Both the position numbers and the translations under genes were made by a program. 33,504 bases of DNA from Hyphomonadaceae bacterium (GTDB taxonomy: Bacteria; Pseudomonadota; Alphaproteobacteria; Caulobacterales; Hyphomonadaceae). The stretch's first letter is position 1, and each line of letters begins with the position of its first letter. The notes below the pieces were generated by a model, which saw nothing but the letters and a program-made list of their open reading frames with translations, searched no databases and was not told the DNA's origin. Location: positions 1 to 33,504 of the forward strand of contig JAIXRO010000076.1 of the NCBI GenBank assembly GCA_027485145.1, in the 5' to 3' direction. Shown in pieces: positions 23,000-30,974 of the stretch.

Positions 23000-25057
23000 T
23001 TACTTGTAGGTCGGCAACGGGCTCACCTTGAACTCCTCCTTAGAGAACATCTCCGCCTGATCCGAATAGTGCGGCGAGTCCGGATGGCCCATGGCGGCGC
23101 CGAAGGGATAAATCGTCTGCGTTTGCGGCGCGATGCCATCCTTCGGCCACTTGACGACCAGCATGAAGCTGTCGCCGCCGATGCCAGCATAGCGACCATC
23201 GTCGCCCGCCTTGTACATCAGCGCGCGAAGGGTTTCGGGTCCGCCCTGCACGGGGAAATCCGCCGTGCCGCGAATGAGGCGCGCGAAGTCCGCATACGGC
23301 ACATCGAGCCTGCCGAAATGTTCCCGCAGGTGCGCATCCGCCTCGGCCAGGATCTCGCGGCCCGGACGCTGCGCTTCGCGCCGGTAAAGCTTCCACTGCA
23401 AGTCCTGCAGTACGATGAGGGCCAGCGAGTCGGCACTGCCCTGCCCGTCCGCCGTCCAATCCCAGCTTTCCAGCAGCGTCACGGCCTCCGACAACGTTCC
23501 AGCCGCGCGGGCGTCTTCCACGGCCGCCCTGAAGGCCTCGCCAAGGCGGGACGACTTGTCATAACCCTTGTCGAACTTGATGCGGTGAATGTCGGCATCG
23601 TCGAAGATGTCATCGGCCTCCAGCAATGTCTTTGCCCGGAGGATACGGTTCGTCGTCCAAGTCTCGACGCCCACGAGACCCGGATAATCTTCCGGCTGCA
23701 TGTCGTCCGCCGGGGCGGTTGCGAGCCAGGGGAGATTGTTGGAATTGACGATATAGCCGGCGGGCGGATTCAGCAGGAACGGAATGCGCTCAGGCGGCTC
23801 ATAATCCGTCCAGATGAGGTCGCTGCGATCGCCCGGCAGGACATTTTCCCACGCGACCGACGGATCGCGCTTCGGCAAGCGGGCGTTGTAGAGGTAAGCA
23901 ATGTTGCCCAGCTTGTCGGCATAGATGTAGTTCGTCGCGGGGATCGCCTGCATGGCCATCACGCCGCGCCATTCCTCCAGCGATTTCGTACGGCTCAGCC
24001 TGTAATACTGTTCAAACTGACGCGTCTCGCCATAACCGGCATACCGGATCGCATAAGCGCCCGAATTGTTCTTGATGACCGGTCCGTGTACGGAGCCCCA
24101 GACGCTTTGGCGCACCGGCACGATGACCGGGCCGAACTTCACCTTCAGCCAGACATGCCGGTGATCGAGATCCTTCCATTCGCCATCGAGCTGATAGCGC
24201 TTGCCGCTCTCGTCCAGCACAAGCTTGTAGACATCCGTCAGATCCGCGCGGTTGACCGTGTTGGTCCAGCCGAGATGGGCGTTATGCCCCATCAGGATCA
24301 CCGGGCTGCCCGGAAACAGCGCGCCCTGCATGGACCAACCCTCGCCGCTCGCAACGCGCGCCTCGTACCAGGCGGCCGCACCCTCCCACGGCTGATGCGA
24401 GTTCGAGACAAGGACAGTGGAACCATCCGCCGTGCGATGCGGTGCGAACGCAAATGCGTTCGAGCCGCGCTCGATATCCGGCGGAAGTTCGCCGTTGCCG
24501 AACAGACGCGAGACGGTCGCGTCCACCCCGAAGAACAGCGGCGAGACGAGCACGAAGCCGCCGATCACATCATCGCCTGTCAACGGGAAGATCTGGGGGC
24601 GGAGCACTTCCCTGGGGTGCTGCGCCGCATAGAGATTCAGACCGTTTGCATAGCCTTGCGCCATCGCGCGCGCCTCGGGTGAGACCTTGTCGATACCGGC
24701 CTTGAGTTGGCCCTGAACGTCGATCAGCTTTCCGAAATAATCCGCCTGCGCCCCTTCCGGACCGTCGACCGCGCCAAGCTCGCCGCGCACGGCAAGCACC
24801 TGGCGCTGGATCGTCGCGAAGTCATCTTCGGAATGCGCGTAGGCGAGACCAAATGCCGTCGCCGCGTCTGTGTCGCCATAGATCGTCGGAACGCCGTATT
24901 CGTCGCGCTCAATTCGATAGGGTGCGGGCGCCACCGTACTCTCCAGCGCCGCAAGGCGCGCGCCATTGCTTGCGCAAGAGGAGACCGAGAAAGCGAAGCC
25001 GATCAGCATAAGGAGCATAAGCCCCGCGCCAGCGAAGCGAAGGATACGCAGCATCAT
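23000..25057 (-). CDS. Penicillin acylase family protein (Ntn hydrolase)
   Basis: A 685-residue exported Ntn-hydrolase proenzyme. The N-terminus has a hydrophobic signal ending VSSC, a plausible lipobox with Cys at residue 28, so it may be a lipoprotein. The alpha chain begins YRIERDEYGVPTIYGDT and includes AFGLAYAHSEDDFATIQR; autocatalytic cleavage would occur at G198/S199 in ERGSNAFAFAP, leaving Ser199 as the nucleophile. The beta chain has VLMGHNAHLGWTNTVNRADL and GYIVNSNNLP, with the supporting Asn. Family members cleave amide bonds in penicillins, acyl-homoserine lactones or other acyl amides; the substrate here is unknown. Its ATG overlaps the MarR stop by 4 bases, forming an operon with that regulator. 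Confidence 0.93.
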   Translation of the reverse strand: MMLRILRFAGAGLMLLMLIGFAFSVSSCASNGARLAALESTVAPAPYRIERDEYGVPTIYGDTDAATAFGLAYAHSEDDFATIQRQVLAVRGELGAVDGPEGAQADYFGKLIDVQGQLKAGIDKVSPEARAMAQGYANGLNLYAAQHPREVLRPQIFPLTGDDVIGGFVLVSPLFFGVDATVSRLFGNGELPPDIERGSNAFAFAPHRTADGSTVLVSNSHQPWEGAAAWYEARVASGEGWSMQGALFPGSPVILMGHNAHLGWTNTVNRADLTDVYKLVLDESGKRYQLDGEWKDLDHRHVWLKVKFGPVIVPVRQSVWGSVHGPVIKNNSGAYAIRYAGYGETRQFEQYYRLSRTKSLEEWRGVMAMQAIPATNYIYADKLGNIAYLYNARLPKRDPSVAWENVLPGDRSDLIWTDYEPPERIPFLLNPPAGYIVNSNNLPWLATAPADDMQPEDYPGLVGVETWTTNRILRAKTLLEADDIFDDADIHRIKFDKGYDKSSRLGEAFRAAVEDARAAGTLSEAVTLLESWDWTADGQGSADSLALIVLQDLQWKLYRREAQRPGREILAEADAHLREHFGRLDVPYADFARLIRGTADFPVQGGPETLRALMYKAGDDGRYAGIGGDSFMLVVKWPKDGIAPQTQTIYPFGAAMGHPDSPHYSDQAEMFSKEEFKVSPLPTYK

Positions 25058-25551
25058 TTTGGGTCTCCGGAATCGATGTCTTGCTGGAGCGTGTCGATCA
25101 CGCCAATGAAACGCTGGATCAGGGCCGTGGCCGCGCGCACTTCGGCGATCTTGGCGCCGCTGCGCACAAGGCCTTGCTCAAGCAGGCGGACTTCCTTCGC
25201 GACCATCGCGCTCACCCGGGTCCGTCCCTTGCGGGTGACGGCGACAAGGCGCGAGCGCTGGTGCTGAGGATTGTCTTTCAATTCGACGAGGCCATCTTCG
25301 GCAAGGGTGTCCACTAGACGCTGGATGAACTGCCGGCTGGTGGCCCGCCAGGTCGCGATTTCGGGCACGGTGCGCGGACCCGCAGCCATCAGGTAACGCA
25401 GCACGCCGCGGCTGGCATTGGCCAGCTGCCGGTCGCCATGCACTGCGCCGACGATCTCCGACAAGCGGAAATGCGCCTGCGAGACCGTGTCTGCAAAACG
25501 CAGGACATCGCGCAGGTCATCGCTCAGGGAAGGGTCGTGGGACAAGTCCAT
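25054..25551 (-). CDS. MarR family transcriptional regulator
   Basis: A 165-residue winged-helix regulator. The dimerisation helix (DVLRFADTVSQAHFRLSEI) is followed by RTVPEIATWRATSRQFIQRLVDTL (helix-turn-helix across this span) and the wing LKDNPQHQRSRLVAVTRKGR. The ATG at 25551 (MDLSHDP) is chosen because the promoter at 25558-25587 leaves room only for a leaderless message starting at or next to it; an earlier in-frame start at 25587 would lie upstream of that promoter's transcript. It is the first gene of a two-gene operon with the penicillin acylase gene, and probably represses it from the palindrome over its own start. Confidence 0.9.
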   Translation of the reverse strand: MDLSHDPSLSDDLRDVLRFADTVSQAHFRLSEIVGAVHGDRQLANASRGVLRYLMAAGPRTVPEIATWRATSRQFIQRLVDTLAEDGLVELKDNPQHQRSRLVAVTRKGRTRVSAMVAKEVRLLEQGLVRSGAKIAEVRAATALIQRFIGVIDTLQQDIDSGDPK

Positions 25552-25552
25552 A

Positions 25553-25587
25553 TGACAACCATAGTTGTCACTGCCTGCCGGCGTCAA
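25553..25587 (-). promoter_or_regulatory. Autoregulated promoter/operator of the MarR-acylase operon
   Basis: On the minus strand TTGACG (25587-25582) and TATGGT (25563-25558) form -35 and -10 elements 18 bases apart. The -10 is embedded in a perfect palindrome, TGACAAC-4 bases-GTTGTCA (25553-25570). The expected start of transcription is about 7 bases past the -10, at or next to the A of the ATG at 25551, and no Shine-Dalgarno sequence exists, so the message is probably leaderless. A bound MarR dimer would block polymerase directly. Confidence 0.7.
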
Positions 25588-25592
25588 TCCCT

Positions 25593-25608
25593 CTCACGAA
25601 AGCGTGAG
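25593..25608 (-). terminator. Short hairpin after the DUF1801 gene
   Basis: CTCACG and CGTGAG form a perfect 6-base stem around a 4-base loop, two bases past the DUF1801 stop. No T-run follows on the minus strand. It separates that gene from the MarR-acylase promoter, so it may limit read-through. Confidence 0.4.
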
Positions 25609-25610
25609 GG

Positions 25611-26051
25611 TCAGGCGTCCCAGGTCTTGTAGCTCTTGCGCATGTGGGCGACGCCGTCGCGCACGATCTCCTCAAGCACGTCCATGTCGACGTCCCCCAG
25701 CTTGCCCAGATACAGGCAGCTCTTTCCGGTCTTGTGCTTGCCGAGACGGCCGAGCCGTTCGGTCATTTCGGCGGACGTGTAGCCGGGCAACACATAGACC
25801 ACCATGTTCGCCTTGCGCGGGCTGAAGCCGGTCAGGCACATCTCGCCGGAATGCCCGCTGTCATAGGTATAGGCGTATCGGCCGAAGCCGATGATGCTCG
25901 GCCCCCACATCTTCGGCTTGAGGCCGGTGACCTTCGTCATCCATTTCAGCAGGATTTCCGCGTCCGTCTTGCGCGGGCCGTCGTCCATCGCCGCGATGAA
26001 ATCTTTCGGGGCAATCTCGGTCGCCTTCGTCTTGGGTTCTGCTTTCGCCAT
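25611..26051 (-). CDS. DUF1801 (YdhG/MmcQ-like) protein
   Basis: A 146-residue protein starting MAKAEPKTKATEIAPKDF and containing DDGPRKTDAEILLKWMTKVT, GPSIIGFGRYAYTYDSG, SPRKANMVVYVLPG and LGKHKTGKSCLYLGKLGDV, the pattern of DUF1801 proteins. The fold is related to the MmcQ/YjbR and iron-chaperone-like YdhG group, but the function is not established. The ATG at 26051 follows GGAGGAG. The open frame continues upstream without a start that fits. It lies downstream of the GST-like gene on the same strand, 49 bases apart. Confidence 0.9.
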   Translation of the reverse strand: MAKAEPKTKATEIAPKDFIAAMDDGPRKTDAEILLKWMTKVTGLKPKMWGPSIIGFGRYAYTYDSGHSGEMCLTGFSPRKANMVVYVLPGYTSAEMTERLGRLGKHKTGKSCLYLGKLGDVDMDVLEEIVRDGVAHMRKSYKTWDA

Positions 26052-26100
26052 CGGTTGCTCCTCCCGCATAGCGCAGACTGCGGCGCGTCTCCTGTCCACG

Positions 26101-27252
26101 TCAAGCCGTGCGCGCGTTTTCCCACAAGCGACCCAAGGGGCGGCGTGCACTCGGCACGAAGGCTGTCCGGGGAGCCGACAAAATGGCGACGGCGGCGGGC
26201 CCCAGTTTGAAGCCTGCGGCGGCGCGCGCCTCGTCCGGCAAGGCGAGGTAGGCGGCCTTGAGCGCATCGAGGCAGGCCGCGCGGTAGGGCGCAGCGGGTA
26301 CGGACCAGTCGGCCCCGCCCTGAGTGTATTGCACAGTCGCGGCGGACTGGCTGACGGCCAACGCATTGGCTGCCAGATATGGCAGATAATCGCGTGCGGC
26401 CATCGTGATCAGGTCCTGCAGATCATCGGGTACGCGCTCGGGCAGCCGCGCCGCCTCGGCGTCGGCAGGGCGCATGGACCAGACCCGCGAGACCCAGGCC
26501 TGAGTATAGGGCGCAGTGTCGCGCAAGATCAGGGCCGGTGTGGGGTCGTGCGAAAAATGGCGCAGGAACGGACCCATCAGGCCGAAGTCCGCCTCGACCG
26601 GCCGCTCTCCCATCAGGAAAGGCCGGACACGGAAGATCGCTTCGAGCATCTGCAGCGTGTCGCGGTAGAGCGCTTCGATCACGGGCGCCGTCCGGCGTGT
26701 GACCCCGTCTTGCCTCAGGTATTGGCGGCGCTGGCGCGCGAGGATCAGGTGGCGGCGGACGCTGAACGGCAGCGGAACATCGCGCAACATTGTTCGTGCA
26801 ATCTGCGAGCTCATCAGTGTGCGGTCTTCAACGAAGGCCCAGCGGTAGTACAGCGCCGGACGCCACAGCCACTCGTCGAACAGGTCTTCCAGCAACAGAC
26901 TGAAGAAGCGGGTCAGCGGATCCCGAGGCGACAGCGCGGGGCCCGCGAAAGCCGTTTCAAACTCCGCAATGATCGCCGTTGTGTCGGTAAGCCACCTGCC
27001 ATCAGGCGCCTGAACCTGCGGCATCTGGGCGATGCCGGTTTCGCGGGCGCAGCGCCGGAAGTCGGCCGTGTCCATGCCGACAAATTCAAAGGCAACGCCC
27101 TTGACCCGGAAATAGGCTTCAAGCTTGCCGGTGAAGTATGAGAGCTTGAGCCCGTGCAGGCGATAGGGCGCGTCTCCCGTGCCGACGGTTTTCGGATGAC
27201 CCCGGCGTTCGGGTGCAGTTTCCAAGTCGCGCTCCTTCATTGACCCCGGCAT
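26101..27252 (-). CDS. Glutathione S-transferase family protein (extended C-terminal domain)
   Basis: A protein of up to 383 residues. Residues about 30-110 form a thioredoxin-like GST N-domain: YRLHGLKLSYFTGKLEAYF, then VGMDTADFRR, the cis-proline motif QMPQVQAPDG, and LTDTTAIIAEFE, which matches the glutathione-binding E/S region. The helical C-terminal part is much longer than in ordinary GSTs and contains GERPVEADFGLMGP, the conserved GST C-domain segment. Catalytic activity is uncertain. The start may be ATG 27252 or 27240. It begins 7 bases after the 3-hydroxyisobutyrate dehydrogenase stop, implying an operon. Confidence 0.88.
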   Translation of the reverse strand: MPGSMKERDLETAPERRGHPKTVGTGDAPYRLHGLKLSYFTGKLEAYFRVKGVAFEFVGMDTADFRRCARETGIAQMPQVQAPDGRWLTDTTAIIAEFETAFAGPALSPRDPLTRFFSLLLEDLFDEWLWRPALYYRWAFVEDRTLMSSQIARTMLRDVPLPFSVRRHLILARQRRQYLRQDGVTRRTAPVIEALYRDTLQMLEAIFRVRPFLMGERPVEADFGLMGPFLRHFSHDPTPALILRDTAPYTQAWVSRVWSMRPADAEAARLPERVPDDLQDLITMAARDYLPYLAANALAVSQSAATVQYTQGGADWSVPAAPYRAACLDALKAAYLALPDEARAAAGFKLGPAAVAILSAPRTAFVPSARRPLGRLWENARTA

Positions 27253-27259
27253 CGGGGCG

Positions 27260-28117
27260 CTATGGCTTGAGACGGGCGATCAGACTCGATGTGTCCCAGC
27301 GATTGCCGCCCATCGCCTGCACTTCGGCATAATAGGCGTCAACAATCGTGGTTATGGGCAGGCTCGCACCGACTTCCTCGGCGGCGTCCAGCGTGATGCG
27401 CAGATCCTTGCGCATCCAGTCCACCGCGAACCCGAAATCGAACTTGCCCTCGGTCATTGTCTTCCAGCGGTTCTCCATTTGCCAGCTCTGCGCCGCGCCG
27501 CCCGAAATCGCTTCGATCACCTTCGCCGGATCAAGGCCGGCCTTGTCTGCAAAGTGCAGCCCTTCAGCGAGGCCCTGAACGATTCCGGCGATGCAGATCT
27601 GGTTGACGGATTTCGCAAGCTGGCCCGAGCCCGTCTCGCCGATCAGGGTGATCTTGCGGGCAAAGGCGTTCATCACCGGCTCGGCGCCCGCGAAAGCGGC
27701 TTCGTTGCCGCCGCACATGATCGTAAGCTTGCCATTGATCGCGCCCGCTTCGCCGCCGGAGACCGGTGCATCAATGAAATGCGCGCCCTTCGCCTTGCAG
27801 CGCGCCGCGAGTTCGCGGGCGAGACCGGCAGAGGCCGTGGTGTGGTCGATGACCGTCATGCCGGCGCCGAGGCTCGGCTCGAATGCCTCGAACACGGCGC
27901 GCACATCCGGGTCATCGCCGAGGCACATCAGAACATACTCGGCGCCGAACACGGCCGAGGCCGGATCCTTCGCCGCCTCACCCCGGTGAACGCTGGTCCA
28001 CGCGGCGGCCTTGGCGCCCGTACGGTTCCAGACACTGACCTGATGTCCCGCGCGGGCAAGGTGGCCTGCCATGTGGAAGCCCATGACCCCGAGGCCGAGA
28101 AAAGCGGTACGCGCCAT
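27260..28117 (-). CDS. 3-hydroxyisobutyrate dehydrogenase-type NAD(P)-dependent oxidoreductase
   Basis: A 285-residue beta-hydroxyacid dehydrogenase. The N-terminal Rossmann motif is FLGLGVMGFHMAGHL with WNRTGAKA after the second strand, a pattern often seen with NADP-type or dual specificity. DAPVSGGEAGAINGKL is the substrate-binding signature and the catalytic lysine is in GQLAKSVNQICIAG. It may convert 3-hydroxyisobutyrate to methylmalonate semialdehyde (mmsB role), but related enzymes use tartronate semialdehyde or other short hydroxyacids, so the symbol is withheld. AAAGGAG precedes the ATG. A GST-like gene follows in the same operon. Confidence 0.88.
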   Translation of the reverse strand: MARTAFLGLGVMGFHMAGHLARAGHQVSVWNRTGAKAAAWTSVHRGEAAKDPASAVFGAEYVLMCLGDDPDVRAVFEAFEPSLGAGMTVIDHTTASAGLARELAARCKAKGAHFIDAPVSGGEAGAINGKLTIMCGGNEAAFAGAEPVMNAFARKITLIGETGSGQLAKSVNQICIAGIVQGLAEGLHFADKAGLDPAKVIEAISGGAAQSWQMENRWKTMTEGKFDFGFAVDWMRKDLRITLDAAEEVGASLPITTIVDAYYAEVQAMGGNRWDTSSLIARLKP

Positions 28118-28150
28118 GTCTGTCTCCTTTTGGGACGCCCAATAGATTGA

Positions 28151-28163
28151 ATTTCATCGAAAT
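28151..28163 (-). promoter_or_regulatory. 13-bp palindrome upstream of the dehydrogenase gene
   Basis: ATTTC-ATC-GAAAT is a perfect inverted repeat with a 3-base centre, 33 bases upstream of the dehydrogenase ATG and 78 bases from the divergent motB ATG. It may be an operator; the stretch is A+T-rich relative to surroundings. No -35/-10 pair could be fixed with confidence. Confidence 0.3.
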
Positions 28164-28241
28164 CCCATCCCCACCCGAAGCGTCAGTTTCACCACGACCT
28201 GATAGACGGGTAATCTCCGTCAGAAGGACAGGACCAGGACG

Positions 28242-28928
28242 ATGGCAACCGCCATGACCCCGCGGAACCGCGCAGGCAGAATGCCTGCCATCCCGTCCCG
28301 CAAGATGGGAACGTGGAAGATGGCGTATGCCGACTTCCTCACGGCCTTGATGGCCTTCTTCATGCTGATGTGGCTCGTCAGCGGCGTGTCTCCGGAATCG
28401 CGCGCTGCGATTGCCTCGAAGTTCAAGACGCAGAGCGCGGCGGGTGCCGCGGTGCTGCCCCGGGTGCCGGACGAAGCCGCCGAGCTGTTGAGCCTTCTTA
28501 AACTGTCCGAAACCCTCAGCCAGGCGGGCGACAGCGTCATCCTCACAGCCGAACCCGACGGCGTGCGCCTCGATCTGGTCGATACGTCCGGCCGCCCCCT
28601 GTTTGAAAGCGCCAGCGGCGCACTGACCGCCGAAGGCCGAGCTTTGGTATCGGCAGCGGCCGCGACGCTCGCCCCCCTGCCAAACGCCTTGTCCATCGAA
28701 GGCCACACGGATGCCTTCGGCCTGGTCAAAGCCGGTTACTCCAACTGGGAACTGTCGTCAGACCGCGCCAACGAGGCCCGGCGGCTGCTGGAAGCAGGCG
28801 GCGTGACATCTGACCGCCTTCTCGCGGTGACCGGCCTTTCCGATACCCAGCCGCTCGACGCCGGACAGCCGCACCTCGCTCAGAACCGCCGGATCAGCCT
28901 GAAAGTTCATCTGATCACCCAGCCGTGA
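28242..28928 (+). CDS. MotB-like flagellar stator / OmpA-domain protein
   Basis: A 228-residue protein. WKMAYADFLTALMAFFMLMW (residues 25-44) is the MotB membrane helix, with the conserved Asp that carries protons in the stator. The C-terminal OmpA-like domain has SIEGHTDAFG, NWELSSDRANEARRLL and QNRRISLKV, the peptidoglycan-binding elements. It is shorter than usual MotB (about 260-310), mainly through a short periplasmic linker. No motA is adjacent, as is common in alphaproteobacteria where motA and motB can be apart. An AGGA-rich site precedes the ATG at 28242. It could also be a stator paralogue for another motility function. Confidence 0.9.
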   Translation: MATAMTPRNRAGRMPAIPSRKMGTWKMAYADFLTALMAFFMLMWLVSGVSPESRAAIASKFKTQSAAGAAVLPRVPDEAAELLSLLKLSETLSQAGDSVILTAEPDGVRLDLVDTSGRPLFESASGALTAEGRALVSAAAATLAPLPNALSIEGHTDAFGLVKAGYSNWELSSDRANEARRLLEAGGVTSDRLLAVTGLSDTQPLDAGQPHLAQNRRISLKVHLITQP

Positions 28929-29028
28929 GGCATCGGCGCCACGCCAGTGTGCCTTTTTTGCCGCAGCCTGACCCCTCCCCCGCATTCGCCCCTTGGCGCG
29001 GGCCCGGCGCCGTGTATCGTCTGCGCAC

Positions 29029-29787
29029 ATGAAGTTCACGGATTCCCACCTGTTGCCGGCTGGCCTCGAACGGTCGCTGCGGTTCTACGTCACGAACCCC
29101 AGCCCCTGCCCGTATCTGCCTGACCGCAAGGAACGCAAGGCGTTCACGAATCTGGCGATTCCAGAGGCGGACGCTGTCCACAACGTGCTCAGCCAGTCCG
29201 GTTTCCGTCGCAGCCAGTCGATTGCTTACCGGCCCGCCTGCCTGCGCTGCAATGCCTGCCGCAGCGTGCGCGTGCCGTCGCGCGAATTCGATCTCAGCCG
29301 GAATGACCGGAAAGTGTTGGCGAAGAATGCCGGTCTCGTGCGCCGGCCCGTCACCTCCCAGGCGACGCGCGAACAGTTCCGCCTGCTGAAGTCCTACGTC
29401 AAAACCCGTCACGACAATGGCGGCATGTCCGAAATGACCTATCGCGATTACGTCGCGATGGTGGGCGGCAGCCCCGTGCAGAGCCTGATCTTCGAATACC
29501 GTGACGGGGCGGAAGACAACGCGCCGCTCGTCGCCGCCTCGATCACGGACATCCTCCGCGACGGATTCTCGATGGTCTATACCTTCTTCGACCCAGAACT
29601 TGAGGCGCGCAGCCTCGGCCACTACGTGATCCTTGACCACATCCGCCATGCACAGGAACGCGGCCTGCCGCACGTGTATCTGGGCTATTGGGTCAAGGGC
29701 AGTCCCAAGATGGCCTACAAGCGCCGCTACAAACCCCTCGAAGTGCTCGACGGCGACGCCTGGCGGCCCTTGAGAGACGACGAGTAA
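29029..29787 (+). CDS. bpt: Aspartate/glutamate leucyltransferase (N-end rule)
   Basis: A 252-residue aminoacyl-tRNA-protein transferase. NPSPCPYLPDRKERKAFTNL, SGFRRSQSIAYRPACLRC, CNACRSVRVP with the cysteine cluster, GGMSEMTYRDYVAM, and VYLGYWVKGSPKMAYKRRYK, each given in part, are hallmarks of the ATE1-like Bpt family, which transfers leucine to N-terminal Asp or Glu to mark proteins for ClpAP degradation. Length is standard (about 250). The ATG at 29029 lacks a strong ribosome site. It is 100 bases after motB and 57 bases before the TRAP gene, on the same strand. Confidence 0.95.
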   Translation: MKFTDSHLLPAGLERSLRFYVTNPSPCPYLPDRKERKAFTNLAIPEADAVHNVLSQSGFRRSQSIAYRPACLRCNACRSVRVPSREFDLSRNDRKVLAKNAGLVRRPVTSQATREQFRLLKSYVKTRHDNGGMSEMTYRDYVAMVGGSPVQSLIFEYRDGAEDNAPLVAASITDILRDGFSMVYTFFDPELEARSLGHYVILDHIRHAQERGLPHVYLGYWVKGSPKMAYKRRYKPLEVLDGDAWRPLRDDE

Positions 29788-29844
29788 TCCGCCAGAAGCA
29801 AAGGCCCGGCAGAGGCCTGCTGCGGTAAATGGGGAGGTCCAGCA

Positions 29845-30954
29845 ATGATCAACCGGCGCAATCTCGTCGGCGCGGCCGCCCTCGGGCTGGCGGGCGCCGC
29901 TGCCACCTTTGCGAATCCCAAATCCGGCGAAGCCCTGTCCGGGCCGGCCATCAGCCGGAGCCGCCGGCGCTTCAACATGGTGACGACCTGGCCGAAAGGT
30001 CTTCCCGGCCTCGGCCGCGCAGCCGAGCGGGTCGCCGAACGTGTGTTCGAAATGTCGGACGGCCTCATGGAGATCAAGGTCTTCGCCGCGGGCGAGCTCG
30101 TCCCCCCCTTCGAAAGTTTTGACGCCGTCGCCAACGGCTCGGCCGACATGTACCACGGCGCCGAATACTACTGGACGGCCAAGTCCACCGCCTTCCCCTT
30201 CTTCACCGCCGTGCCCTTCGGCATGACCGCGCAGGAGATCATGGGCTGGATCGACCATGGCGGCGGCCAGGCCCTCTGGGATGAACTCTCCGGGCAGTTG
30301 GGCATCAAGTGTATCTAGTGCGCCAATGCCGGCCACCAGATGGGTGTCTGGTTCCGGCGCGAGATTACCGGGCTGAACGATTTCGTCGGCCTCAAGATGC
30401 GCATCCCCGGCCAGGGCGGCGATGTGCTGCGCGCCCTCGGCGGCGCCTCCATCGCGCTGGCTGGCGGCGAAATCTACCAGGCGCTGCAAACGGGTGCGAT
30501 CGACGCCACGGAATGGGTTGGTCCGTGGAATGACTATTCCCTCGGCTTCCACCGTGAAGCCCCGTATTACTATGGACCGGGCTTCCACGAACCGGGCGCC
30601 AGCCTCGCCGTCGGCATCAACCGGAGAGTCTGGGACGACCTGATCCCCAGCGAACAGGCCATCCTCAAGGCCGCCTGCGAAGCCGTGAACCATCTTTCCC
30701 TCGGCGAATTCACCTACCAGAACTCCGTCCACCTCGACCTGCTCGTGCGCGAGCATGGCACCCAGCTTCGTTCGTTCCCGGACGAAGTGGTGAAACGCAT
30801 GTCCGAAGCTGCCTTCGACGTGCGTGCCGCCAGCGGCAAGGACGGCATCGAGAAACGCATCTACGAGAGCTTTGAAGCTTCACTGAAACTCATGCGCGGC
30901 TGGGCGGACGTGTCCGACGGGCGCTACTACGCGCTCCGCGCGCTGGGCAAATAG
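29845..30954 (+). pseudogene. TRAP transporter substrate-binding protein, interrupted by in-frame TAG
   Basis: A TakP/DctP-type periplasmic binding protein. The reading frame from ATG 29845 (GGGAGG site) has a twin-arginine-like leader (NRRNLVGAAALG), MVTTWPKGLPGLGRAAERV and FPFFTAVPFGMTAQEIMGW, then stops at TAG 30316-30318 after GIKCI. In the same frame it resumes as CANAGHQMGVWFRREI, GLKMRIPGQGGDVL, EIYQALQTGAIDATEWVG and runs to 30954. Together the two parts total about 370 codons, the family's normal length, with no other damage. The break falls in the conserved NTG.QMGGWF region. It is either a recent pseudogene or a base-calling error; a restart at ATG 30340 would give only the C-terminal domain and no leader. 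Confidence 0.85.
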
Positions 30955-30974
30955 GCAGCGGAGGCGAGGCGTTC

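Noticed and set aside
30316-30318. Selenocysteine or pyrrolysine recoding of the in-frame TAG
   Set aside because: Selenocysteine uses TGA; pyrrolysine is rare, and this protein family does not need it. A nonsense mutation or sequencing error is simpler.
28915-30756. A 613-codon open frame antisense to bpt and the TRAP binding-protein gene
   Set aside because: High-GC antisense frames stay open by codon bias; the plus-strand proteins match well-known families and the antisense translation does not.
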